Positions 6,965-14,024 are shown, counted from the first letter of the stretch. The stretch is DNA of 18,021 nt from CAYTAP01 sp964435775 (GCA_964435775.1 CAYTAP010000084.1:1-18021); one strand, 5' to 3'. The notes: generated from the sequence alone by a model not told the origin. Translations and numbers: made by a program.

Positions 6965-8355
6965 TCGATGGCGCGTCATCCGTCATTGCCCTTGCGCCAT
7001 ACGGACACCTGGCCACGGCACGCGTGAGCGTCGAAATGCTCGGCCAGAACTTCGCGCCATTGCTTGACCACGGACTGTCCCTGGGAATCGGTCCCACCCA
7101 GCACGCGCTCTATATCGCGTTTCTGTTCATCCTGGGTTCCTGCATCGGCAGTTTCCTGAATGTCGTCGTCTGGCGGCTGCCGCGAGGCGAATCGCTCGTC
7201 ACGCCGCCATCCCATTGTCCGCGTTGCGGGCATCAATTGGCGTGGTTTGACAATCTCCCCATTCTCGGCTGGATCCTCCTCCGTGGCCGCTGCCGCTATT
7301 GCAAGGCGCCAATTTCACCCCGCTATCCAATCGTCGAATCCGCAACCGGATTGCTCTTCGTGTTTTATTACGTCGCCTTTTTCGTCCTCCACATGGGACC
7401 ATGCCACCTCGTACAAAACGCCGCCGGCGATGTCATCCACACAGGAACCCTCACCTCCATCGTGAATGACTGGCCGATTTATGGATTGTACATGTTTCTG
7501 ATCAGTGCGCTGCTGGCGGCGAGCCTGATCGACGCCGAGTTGTTCATCATCCCCATCGAGATTCCGTGGATCGTCGCGGCCGGGGCGTTCATCATGCACG
7601 CCGTGATTGATCGTCCGAATCACGCGGGGGCGTTGAACGCCAGTGGCGTTGGCGCTGCGTTGGCGGCGGGCGGGGGTCTGGGACTGATCCTAAGCGTCGT
7701 GGCATGGTGGCGAGGCTGGATTCCAACGAGCTTTCCCCAGGGCGAACCATTACTGGAAGTCGATCGGGCGATCCTCGCCGAGGAAATCGCCCAGGCCAAA
7801 CGATCCGGGCGGGAGGCCGAAAACCTTCCTCCCGTGCCGCCTCCCTATACGCCCGGCCAGATTCGCGCGGAGATGCTCAAGGAACTGCTTTTCCTCACGC
7901 CACCGGTGGTCATCGGCGTGACATGGCTGATCCTGTGCACGCAGGCGCCATCGATTGAGCATTGGTGGGCTGGCATCCTCTCTTACGCGTGGTTGAGCGG
8001 TGTGCTCGGATCGATGCTGGGCGGGCTCGTCGGCGGGCTCGTCGTGTGGCTCACGCGCATCGCCGGCACGCTCGGGTTTGGACGGGTGGCGATGGGACTG
8101 GGGGATGTTCACTTGATGGTCGGCGTGGGCGCGGTGATCGGGGCGGCCGGGGCGACGGTCGCATTTTTCATAGCTCCTTTTTTCGGCATCCTGATCGCCC
8201 TTTACATGCTCCTGACCGGCACAAGGCGGGAGCTGCCGTACGGCCCTTATTTAAGCCTGGCCACCGCGTGCGTACTCCTGTTTTACTGCCCGATCATGAC
8301 CTATCTCCTCCCCGGCGCGCAGGGGTTCATGATTGTCATGCACAATCTTTGGTAA
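6961..8355 (+). CDS. Prepilin peptidase (type IV pilin/type II secretion leader peptidase, A24 family)
   Basis: This inner-membrane aspartic protease removes the leader of type IV prepilins or type II pseudopilins and usually N-methylates the new end. Seen in order (numbering from GTG 6961): a first helix with GSCIGSFLNVVVWRLPRGES, the zinc motif CPRC...CRYC (Cys86, 89, 111, 114), the first catalytic Asp191 in SLIDAELF, the GLGD motif with Asp382, ELPYGPYL near 424, and several hydrophobic segments. At about 464 residues it is much longer than the usual 250-290. The extra length lies between the two catalytic aspartates and includes a hydrophilic stretch (about 255-312). The GTG at 6961 overlaps the aroK stop; ATG 7036 is a credible alternative start that still precedes the first helix. 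No pilin genes are nearby. Confidence 0.93.
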   Translation: MIDGASSVIALAPYGHLATARVSVEMLGQNFAPLLDHGLSLGIGPTQHALYIAFLFILGSCIGSFLNVVVWRLPRGESLVTPPSHCPRCGHQLAWFDNLPILGWILLRGRCRYCKAPISPRYPIVESATGLLFVFYYVAFFVLHMGPCHLVQNAAGDVIHTGTLTSIVNDWPIYGLYMFLISALLAASLIDAELFIIPIEIPWIVAAGAFIMHAVIDRPNHAGALNASGVGAALAAGGGLGLILSVVAWWRGWIPTSFPQGEPLLEVDRAILAEEIAQAKRSGREAENLPPVPPPYTPGQIRAEMLKELLFLTPPVVIGVTWLILCTQAPSIEHWWAGILSYAWLSGVLGSMLGGLVGGLVVWLTRIAGTLGFGRVAMGLGDVHLMVGVGAVIGAAGATVAFFIAPFFGILIALYMLLTGTRRELPYGPYLSLATACVLLFYCPIMTYLLPGAQGFMIVMHNLW

Positions 8356-8362
8356 TCGCAAC

Positions 8363-8382
8363 GGCGTCGCAGGAGCGACGCC
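8363..8382. repeat. Perfect 8-bp stem hairpin after the prepilin peptidase gene
   Basis: GGCGTCGC and GCGACGCC flank the tetraloop AGGA, eight bases after the prepilin peptidase stop. No U-tract follows, so it is either a U-less terminator or a small dispersed palindrome. Confidence 0.5.
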
Positions 8383-8442
8383 CTCCAAATATGGGTGAGA
8401 TGTGGCGGTCGCAAATGAACTGCGACGCCGCCGCCCGGCTTG

Positions 8443-8451
8443 TGGTAAACT
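8443..8451 (+). promoter_or_regulatory. Extended -10 element placing transcription start at the LapA-like ATG
   Basis: TGGTAAACT has the TGn extension and four matches to TATAAT. Exactly six bases separate it from the ATG at 8458, and there is no Shine-Dalgarno. If used, it would yield a leaderless or nearly leaderless mRNA. No good -35 is seen. Confidence 0.35.
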
Positions 8452-8457
8452 ATTGGC

Positions 8458-8799
8458 ATGTCAAACCTGTGGTTGAAATTCCGGATCTGGTCCAAGATCG
8501 TCCTCGTTGCGATCATCGTCATTTACGCGGCGATCTTCATTTACTCCAACGCCGGAAAGCACATCGACGTCTGGTTGTGGGGCAAATATGAAGCCTCGCT
8601 GCTGGGGCTCATGTTTTTCACGTTTCTCTTTGGCGTGCTGACCACGATCCTCGTGCGGACGACGTTCCGAACCGTGCGACAGGTGAAGGAACTGAAAGCG
8701 CGATCAGTGGCGGAACGCCGCGAACGCGAGACCGCCGAGATGAAGGAAAAGGTGGCGCGGCTTCAAACCAAGCCCACTGAATCCAATATCGCTGATTGA
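8458..8799 (+). CDS. LapA/DUF1049-like small membrane protein
   Basis: The 113-residue protein has two membrane helices (about 13-30 and 47-66) joined by a short loop with NAGKHIDVWLWGKYEASL. A charged Arg/Glu/Lys-rich stretch (about 70-105) follows, likely a cytoplasmic coiled coil. This order, and the pattern of a short polar loop with a valine/tryptophan strand followed by a small-residue helix, match LapA (DUF1049) proteins. In enterobacteria these regulate lipopolysaccharide synthesis together with LapB. Transfer of that role to this organism is uncertain because no lapB-like gene is adjacent. There is no clear ribosome-binding site; an extended -10 sits just before the ATG. It stands alone, between a hairpin upstream and a GC-rich palindrome cluster downstream. 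Confidence 0.72.
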   Translation: MSNLWLKFRIWSKIVLVAIIVIYAAIFIYSNAGKHIDVWLWGKYEASLLGLMFFTFLFGVLTTILVRTTFRTVRQVKELKARSVAERRERETAEMKEKVARLQTKPTESNIAD

Positions 8800-8865
8800 T
8801 GCGCGCGCCGGTGGTCCGCAAGTTTCACCACGGTGAGCACAATGCCAGCGCATTGGCGATTTTCT

Positions 8866-8973
8866 CCCTCCCCCGTTGTACCCGACGGGGGAGGGCTGGG
8901 GAGGGGGCTCCGCACGATTCTCCACGAAAAACCCCCTCCCTTCCCTCCCCCGTTGTGTACAACGGGGGAGGGA
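8866..8973. repeat. Pair of strong CCCTCCCCCGTT palindromes
   Basis: The first hairpin pairs CCCTCCCCCGT (8866-8876) with ACGGGGGAGGG (8885-8895). The second has 15-bp perfect arms, 8942-8956 and 8959-8973, separated by only two bases. The segment between them (GGGAGGGGG near 8900, CCCCCTCCC near 8932) is itself partly complementary, so the whole unit is a compound inverted repeat. It fills most of the gap between the LapA-like and dehydrogenase genes. It could act as a bidirectional terminator without U-tract or be a dispersed repeat family. Confidence 0.85.
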
Positions 8974-9060
8974 GAATGCCTACGTATCGCAAATGCGTTT
9001 GCCCTGTTGAACATCCGCCGGAGGTGGTGAACTGACGCCCTGGGCGTTAAAACGTACCTC

Positions 9061-10017
9061 ATGCGAGCCCTGGCCTATGACAATGCCCTGACCTTCAACC
9101 CCCGCCATGCCGAGCCGTCGGCCGATGCCGGGGACACGCTGGTTCGAGTCAAGCAGGCGGGCATCTGTTCCACCGACATCGAAATCACCAGCGGGTATAT
9201 GGGATTCACCGGCATCCTCGGTCACGAGTTCGTCGGCATGGTCGAGCACTCACCTGACAAAGACCTCGTTGGACAGCGTGTGGTGGGGGAGATCAACATT
9301 GTCTGCGGGCGATGCGATTTATGCTTGTCCGGCCTGAGCGCGCATTGCCGGAACCGCTCGGTGCTCGGCATCTTGAATCATGACGGCGCGTTCGCTGATT
9401 ACGTCCGCCTGCCCGCCGCCAATCTCCATGTCGTGCCGCGGGGTGTCGAGGATGATCAGGCGGTTTTCACCGAGCCGCTCGCCGCCGCGTTTCAGGTGAC
9501 CAAGCAGATTCAACTCGATGAACGCCAATGGGTGACGGTGCTGGGTGATGGGCGGCTGGGGTTGCTCGTCGCGCAGGTGCTGCGCAACGCCGGAAGCCCG
9601 GTGCGGGTGATCGGCAGGCACGCGGACAAGCTGGCGATGTGCGAAAAGTGGTCGATCCGCTCGCGACCGCTTGCCGACATTGTCCCGCGTCACGACCAGG
9701 ATGTCGTCGTCGATTGCACCGGAAGCGCGGCTGGTTTTGAGCTGGCGATGCAGATGGTACGGCCAAGGGGTAAGATCGTTCTCAAGAGCACGGTCGCGGC
9801 CGGCAAGGCGCTCAATCTCGCCCCGCTGGTCATCGATGAAATCCAGGTCATCGGCAGCCGATGCGGGCCGTTCCGCGAAGCGCTGCGGGCGCTGGCGGAA
9901 AAGAGCGTCGATGTGACGAGCCTGATCCATCGCCGGATGAAGCTGGAGCAGGGAGTCGAGGCGATGGCGCTGGCGGGTCGGCCGGGTGTGCTCAAGGTGC
10001 TCTTGACGATGGATTGA
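9061..10017 (+). CDS. Zinc-dependent medium-chain dehydrogenase/reductase (alcohol dehydrogenase-like)
   Basis: This 318-residue protein has the GroES-like catalytic domain followed by a Rossmann nucleotide-binding domain, as in zinc alcohol and polyol dehydrogenases that oxidise alcohols with NAD(P). Seen: catalytic zinc ligands Cys36 (GICSTD), His55-Glu56 (GHEFVG) and Glu138 (FTEPL); the structural zinc lobe CGRCDLC...C (Cys82, 85, 88, 96); and the dinucleotide loop GDGRLG at 162-167. It is about 20-30 residues shorter than typical members, mostly through compact loops. ATG 9061 lacks a nearby Shine-Dalgarno; GGAGGTGGTGA lies about 30 bases upstream. Only 27 bases separate its stop from the QueC-like gene, so the two are likely one operon. 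Substrate unknown; it need not be a simple alcohol. Confidence 0.92.
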   Translation: MRALAYDNALTFNPRHAEPSADAGDTLVRVKQAGICSTDIEITSGYMGFTGILGHEFVGMVEHSPDKDLVGQRVVGEINIVCGRCDLCLSGLSAHCRNRSVLGILNHDGAFADYVRLPAANLHVVPRGVEDDQAVFTEPLAAAFQVTKQIQLDERQWVTVLGDGRLGLLVAQVLRNAGSPVRVIGRHADKLAMCEKWSIRSRPLADIVPRHDQDVVVDCTGSAAGFELAMQMVRPRGKIVLKSTVAAGKALNLAPLVIDEIQVIGSRCGPFREALRALAEKSVDVTSLIHRRMKLEQGVEAMALAGRPGVLKVLLTMD

Positions 10018-10044
10018 TGGACGCGATTCAACGGAGAACTTCTC

Positions 10045-10710
10045 ATGGCCAAGGACCTGGCGATCGTACTGAACAATGGAAGCATCAATTCAGCCGTAGC
10101 GACCTCGCTGGCGGCGCAGAAGTACCGGCTCATCATGCTTCATGTCGAAGTCTCCTCCGACACCGGCCAGCGGATGCGCGCCGCCTATGACCAGCAGACC
10201 GCGCACTACAAACCCTACCGCGATCACCTCGTGTCGATGCCGTACCTTGCGGCGGTGGAATCAGCGCCGCCGGCGATGAACGGCATGGTCGCCAGCGATC
10301 CGCGCCAACCCACGGCATTGACGCCGCAGATGCTCGATCTGCTGCCCCTCATGTCGGCGGCCGTCCGCTACGCCGTTCACTACCAGGCCGCCGCGATTTA
10401 CCTCGGCCTGCGCGTGGGCGGGCAGGGGGATGAACTGGCGCAGGCGACGGAATACATCCAGGTCTGGAATGAAATGGTGCAATTGCCGTGCGCGCAGTCG
10501 GAGATGGAGGTCATCGCGCCCCTGCTTGAGCTTGAGCCTTGGCAGGTGGTCGATGTCGGATTCCAGATCAACGCCCCCTTCGAGCGCACCTGGAGTTGTT
10601 TGGAGGAAACAAGCGAGCCGTGCTGGGCATGTCGGGGCTGCCACGCCCGCGAGGCCGCTTTTCAACGGGGCGGGAAGATCGATCCGCTGCGCGGGGTGCG
10701 CAAGCCGTAG
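10045..10710 (+). CDS. QueC/ExsB-like protein with degenerate PP-loop
   Basis: QueC makes 7-cyano-7-deazaguanine (preQ0) from 7-carboxy-7-deazaguanine using ATP, via an N-terminal SGGxDS loop and a C-terminal zinc site. This 221-residue protein has QueC-like length and ending: TWSC then EPCWACRGC with Cys185, 193, 196 and 199, followed by HAREAAF. It also has a QueC-like N-terminal start. The loop, however, reads NGSINS (residues 11-16) where SGGLDS is expected, so the first Ser, the second Gly and the Asp are all changed. The usual YPDCR segment is also absent, with GDELAQATEYIQVWNEM in that region. ATP activation by the standard route is doubtful, and the protein should not be assumed to be a queuosine enzyme. 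GGAG lies at 10033-10036, eight bases before the ATG. Confidence 0.78.
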   Translation: MAKDLAIVLNNGSINSAVATSLAAQKYRLIMLHVEVSSDTGQRMRAAYDQQTAHYKPYRDHLVSMPYLAAVESAPPAMNGMVASDPRQPTALTPQMLDLLPLMSAAVRYAVHYQAAAIYLGLRVGGQGDELAQATEYIQVWNEMVQLPCAQSEMEVIAPLLELEPWQVVDVGFQINAPFERTWSCLEETSEPCWACRGCHAREAAFQRGGKIDPLRGVRKP

Positions 10711-10742
10711 GATCATGCCGCTTGGGTCAGGCCATTGTTTTC

Positions 10743-10813
10743 GTAGGGTCCGTGGTACTCCGCGGACCATTGCCGCGATGGTGAATTGGTCCGCGGGGTA
10801 CCACGGACCCTAC
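10743..10813. repeat. REP-like palindrome, GTAGGGTCCG family, copy 1
   Basis: Two 27-base arms (10743-10769 and 10787-10813) are reverse complements with a single mismatch and a 17-base spacer. The arms begin GTAGGGTCCG and end GCGGACCA. The element lies between the convergent QueC-like and argS genes. Related elements occur at 16091 and 16180. Confidence 0.9.
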
Positions 10814-10847
10814 ATGAGATAAGGCCGTAAATCGCAGTTCGACCGCC

Positions 10848-12608
10848 TCACATTTGTTCCGGATGCTCGATCCCGAGCAGCTCAAGTCCAAGCGCCAACG
10901 TCCGCCCCGTCAGATCACACAGCGCCAGGCGCGCCCCGCGCGTCGGCTCATCACTTTGAACAACCGGACAATTCTCAAAAAAGGAACTGAAGCGCGTCGC
11001 CACTTCATACAGATAGGTACACAAATGATGCGGCTTGAGTTCCCGCGCCACGAGCTCGATCACATCCCCCAATCGCAAGAGATGCTTGGCGAGGTTCAAC
11101 TCGAAGGGGGAAGCGAGTTGCACCGGCGCGACGAACGGCCGATCCACGGCCAATCCCATCCCCGCCGCCTTGCGGAAGATCGACTGAATCCGCGCATGGG
11201 CGTATTGCAGATACGGCGCGGTGTTTCCCTCCATTGACAGCATCTTTTCCCAGGAAAACACGTAGTCGCTTGTCCGGTCCTTTGACAAGTCCGCATATTT
11301 CACCGCTCCAATCCCGATCGCGCGGGCGATGGCGCGGCGCTGCGTCTCGGGCAGTTCAGGATTTTTCGCGCTGACCAGATCGAACGCGCGGGTTTCGGCC
11401 TCGTCGATAACCTCCGCCAGCTTCACGTTCTCCCCCTGCCGCGTCTTGAGCGGCCGGCCATCCTCCCCCAGCACCGTGCCGAAGGGCGCATAATCAAACT
11501 CAACCGGCTTCCCCTCCGCCTGGTCCCATTCGAGCTGACGCGCCACCGCGAAAAGCATCGCAAAATGCTCCGCCTGCCGCGAATCATGCGTGTAGATGAT
11601 CCGCCGGGCGTGCAACCGCTCCACCCGAAAGCGCAGCGCCGCCAGATCGAATGTCGGGTATTGAAACGTCCCATCGCGGCTCTGGATCAAAAACGGGCGC
11701 GGCTCCCCATCCTTGTTCACAAAGCCCGGCGGGAAAATCCCCACCGCCCCGGCCGTCTCCACCGCCCGCCCGTCGGCCCGCAATTCCGCCACCATCGGTG
11801 CGTACCGGTCGCTGTAAAAGCTCTCCCCCCGCACATCCGCTTCATTCAGTAGCACGTTGAGCCGCCGATACATTTCCTGCGCGCTTGAAAGCGTCAACGC
11901 CCGAACCTTTTTCCAACCCGCGAGCTGGTCCTGCGGCGTCTGCTGAAGCTCCCTGGTCCGCTCGGCCATCTTCTGACGCATCGCCGGCTCGGCGCTGGCC
12001 GCGTTGATTTTCTTATAAAGCTGCTCGAGCTGCGCGAGCGTCAATTCCCCCTCGTTCCCGCTCGTTTCAAGGGCATACGTGACCATCCCCATCTGCAATC
12101 CCCAGTCGCCGATATGATTTTGCCGGATGACCGTGTTGCCCATGAACGCCAGCACCCGCGCCAGGCAATCGCCGATGATCGTGCTCCGCAAATGCCCGAC
12201 GTGCATCTGCTTGGCGATGTTCGGGCCGGAATAGTCGACGACGATCGTTTGCCGGTCATCCGTTTGGCCAAGACCGAGGCGCGGATCGGATTCAATCGCG
12301 CTCAATTGCCCCGCCAGCCACGCCGGGCTCAATCGCACGTTGATGAACCCCGGGCCGGCGAGCGTCACCTCCTCCGCCATCTCTCCCAGTTCCAGCTTCG
12401 CCTTGATTCGCTCGGCGATCGCGCGGGGGTTGGTCTTCTCCCCCGTCTCCGCCGCCACGCGCTTCGCGAGCCCCATCGCGGTGTTCGACTGGTAATCGCC
12501 GAACTGTGGATTCTGACTGACGCTGATGAGGGGGTCCGCCTCCAGGCCGAGTGCGGACTGGATGGCGGCCCGGAAGGCACGGTCGAGGATCGTGGGGATT
12601 GTTTCCAT
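10848..12608 (-). CDS. argS: Arginyl-tRNA synthetase
   Basis: ArgRS is a class I synthetase that charges tRNA-Arg with arginine. The 586-residue protein shows the N-terminal tRNA-binding (Arg_tRNA_synt_N) domain including NPQFGDYQSNTAMGLAK (33-49), the HIGH motif as HVGH (136-139) inside NIAKQMHVGHLRSTIIGD, and NHIGDWGLQMGM (164-175). Other signatures are FPPGFVNKDGEPRPFLIQSRDG, YAPFGTVLGEDGRPLKTRQGENVKL (about 373-397) at the KMSKS position, and a C-terminal DALR anticodon-binding domain ending in EHPEQM. As in many ArgRSs, a literal KMSKS is absent; KTRQG takes its place. The ATG at 12608 is the family-like start, but CAACCCC before it offers no Shine-Dalgarno. It is a single-copy gene here, bordered by repeats on both sides. 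Confidence 0.98.
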   Translation of the reverse strand: METIPTILDRAFRAAIQSALGLEADPLISVSQNPQFGDYQSNTAMGLAKRVAAETGEKTNPRAIAERIKAKLELGEMAEEVTLAGPGFINVRLSPAWLAGQLSAIESDPRLGLGQTDDRQTIVVDYSGPNIAKQMHVGHLRSTIIGDCLARVLAFMGNTVIRQNHIGDWGLQMGMVTYALETSGNEGELTLAQLEQLYKKINAASAEPAMRQKMAERTRELQQTPQDQLAGWKKVRALTLSSAQEMYRRLNVLLNEADVRGESFYSDRYAPMVAELRADGRAVETAGAVGIFPPGFVNKDGEPRPFLIQSRDGTFQYPTFDLAALRFRVERLHARRIIYTHDSRQAEHFAMLFAVARQLEWDQAEGKPVEFDYAPFGTVLGEDGRPLKTRQGENVKLAEVIDEAETRAFDLVSAKNPELPETQRRAIARAIGIGAVKYADLSKDRTSDYVFSWEKMLSMEGNTAPYLQYAHARIQSIFRKAAGMGLAVDRPFVAPVQLASPFELNLAKHLLRLGDVIELVARELKPHHLCTYLYEVATRFSSFFENCPVVQSDEPTRGARLALCDLTGRTLALGLELLGIEHPEQM

Positions 12609-12672
12609 GGGGGTTGAAAGGGATGGTTTGGGAATGATGCGTCAACGGAGGGGATGGGGAAGGGTTCGGAAA

Positions 12673-12721
12673 GGTTCGGGGTTCAGAAAGGAACTCTTTC
12701 CTGAGTCCTGAACCCCGAACC
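12673..12721. repeat. 14-bp perfect inverted repeat between argS and the reductase gene
   Basis: GGTTCGGGGTTCAG (12673-12686) is followed after 21 bases by its exact reverse complement (12708-12721). The spacer contains AAAGGA...TTTCCT, which can add a second short stem. It lies downstream of the aldo/keto reductase on the minus strand, where it could terminate transcription, and upstream of argS. The partly repeated GGTTCGG unit just before the left arm suggests a mobile or expanding repeat. Confidence 0.85.
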
Positions 12722-12737
12722 CTCGTCCCTACGGCCA

Positions 12738-13724
12738 CTACCACGCATACGCCTTGGGCGCTTCGCCGCCGGGTCCCGGGAAGATCGCATCGAGCTTCTG
12801 CATCGTCTCGGGAGACAATTTCACCTCGATCGCGCGGAGGCTGCCGGTCAATTGCCCCATCGTCCGCGGGCCGATGATCGGCGCGGTGACGACCGGATTG
12901 TGCAGCAGCCACGCGAGGGCGACATCCGCCGGCTGTTCATTCAGCTCCCCGCACAGCGCCTCATACTTCTCAAGCTGCGGCCGTTTCTTCTCCACCGTTT
13001 TCTCGAAGTTCTCATTTTTCCGCCGCCCTTCGGTCTGCTTTTGCAGCGCCCCGCCAAGCAATCCGCCGCCGAGCGGGCTCCAGGGGATCAGCCCCAGCCC
13101 GTAATGCCGGCACGCGGGAATCACTTCCAATTCGATATGCCGGTTGTCCAGGTGATAAATCGACTGCTCGCTGACCAGCCCCATAAAGTGCCGCTCCCTG
13201 GCGCTCCACTGCGCGGTGGCGATGTCCCACCCCGCGAAGTTGGAGGATCCGACGTACCGGATCTTCCCCTGCTTCACGAGCACCTCCATCGCCTGCCAGA
13301 TTTCCTCGAAGGGGCACTCCCGGTCGATGTGGTGCATCTGGTACAAATCGATGTAATCCGTCTGAAGCCGCGAGAGCGAACCATCGCAGCACTGAATGAT
13401 TTTCCGCGCCGACAATCCCCGCGCCAGGTTCGCGTTCGGATGCCCCTCCTTGTCCATGTCGTTGTACACCTTCGTCGCCAGCACGATGTCCTCGCGCCGG
13501 CCCTCGCCCTGCGCCAGCCAGCGCCCGACGATTTGTTCGGTCACCCCCTCCCCGCGCTTCCACCCATACACATCGGCGGTGTCGAAAAAGTTGATCCCCA
13601 GTTCCCTCGCCTTGTCCATGATAGCGAAGCTGTCCGGCTCGCTCGTGTGCGGCCCGAAGTTCATCGTTCCCAGACACAACGGCGACACTTTGAGGCCCGT
13701 GCGCCCCAGATGGCGATAGTCCAT
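12738..13724 (-). CDS. Aldo/keto reductase
   Basis: Aldo/keto reductases are cytosolic NADPH-dependent enzymes with a TIM-barrel fold that reduce aldehydes and ketones. The 328-residue protein has the family start RHLGRTGLKVSPLCLGTMNFG and the full catalytic tetrad: Asp48 (FFDTAD), Tyr53 (VYG), Lys85 (LATKVY) and His131 (YQMHHID). It also has the GKIRYVGSSNFAGWDI segment, the IPWSPLGGGLLGG loop, and the C-terminal cofactor-binding region VVTAPIIGPRTMGQL. It resembles the YajO/Tas-like branch of general stress or detoxification reductases (family knowledge); the natural substrate cannot be inferred. AAGGAG seven bases before the ATG at 13724 is the best ribosome-binding site in the window, suggesting good expression. 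There is no operon partner; a hairpin follows the stop. Confidence 0.95.
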   Translation of the reverse strand: MDYRHLGRTGLKVSPLCLGTMNFGPHTSEPDSFAIMDKARELGINFFDTADVYGWKRGEGVTEQIVGRWLAQGEGRREDIVLATKVYNDMDKEGHPNANLARGLSARKIIQCCDGSLSRLQTDYIDLYQMHHIDRECPFEEIWQAMEVLVKQGKIRYVGSSNFAGWDIATAQWSARERHFMGLVSEQSIYHLDNRHIELEVIPACRHYGLGLIPWSPLGGGLLGGALQKQTEGRRKNENFEKTVEKKRPQLEKYEALCGELNEQPADVALAWLLHNPVVTAPIIGPRTMGQLTGSLRAIEVKLSPETMQKLDAIFPGPGGEAPKAYAW

Positions 13725-13807
13725 GAATAGCTCCTTGTTCCTTGAATGATCGACCCGCCCCGCAAGCCCGTCAACGGCAAATCATCACGCGACAAATCCC
13801 GCAAGGC

Positions 13808-13860
13808 GCCGCGCACGAAGTCAGCGGTTGACGTAAACATCCGCTCACTTCGTGCGCGGC
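13808..13860. repeat. Long palindrome with 20-base arms between reductase gene and tRNA-Cys
   Basis: Arms 13808-13827 and 13841-13860 (beginning GCCGCGCACGAAGT) pair with one mismatch around a 13-base loop, TTGACGTAAACAT. A second small palindrome, CATGCG...CGCATG (13865-13884), lies between it and the tRNA. On the minus strand it follows the 3' end of tRNA-Cys by 36 bases and precedes the reductase gene, so it could insulate the two transcripts. Confidence 0.88.
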
Positions 13861-13895
13861 TCCCCATGCGTCAGGCATCGCATGTCCATCCAAAA

Positions 13896-13969
13896 AGGCC
13901 GAGGTCGGATTCGAACCGACGAATAACGGATTTGCAATCCGTCCCCTTAGTCCACTTGGGTACTCGGCC
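13896..13969 (-). tRNA. tRNA-Cys (GCA)
   Basis: The 74-base minus-strand sequence folds as a standard cloverleaf. The acceptor GGCCGAG pairs with CTCGGCC, the anticodon stem ACGGA/TCCGT encloses loop TTGCAAA with anticodon GCA (13933-13935), and the T arm is GTCGG-TTCGAAT-CCGAC. The discriminator base is U73, the identity base for cysteine. CCA is not encoded; the 3' end runs straight into a short T-run and must be matured enzymatically. Confidence 0.97.
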
Positions 13970-14024
13970 AAACATCGCCGCCGCGCGACGACACGGCAAT
14001 CCATAACGCGCTTCCGGCGGCGGG

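Noticed and set aside
8866..8973. Possible CRISPR repeats
   Set aside because: Only two copies, each a self-complementary hairpin, with no regular spacer lengths and no cas genes.
10743..10813. Possible simple bidirectional terminator between convergent genes
   Set aside because: Arms are much longer than needed, no U-tract flanks them, and the same core recurs elsewhere in the window, so a repeat family explains it better.
13746..14006. Plus-strand open frame of 86 codons including SDSNRRITDLQSVPL
   Set aside because: It is the antisense translation of the tRNA-Cys gene and its flanking palindrome; this type of peptide is a well-known false gene call.
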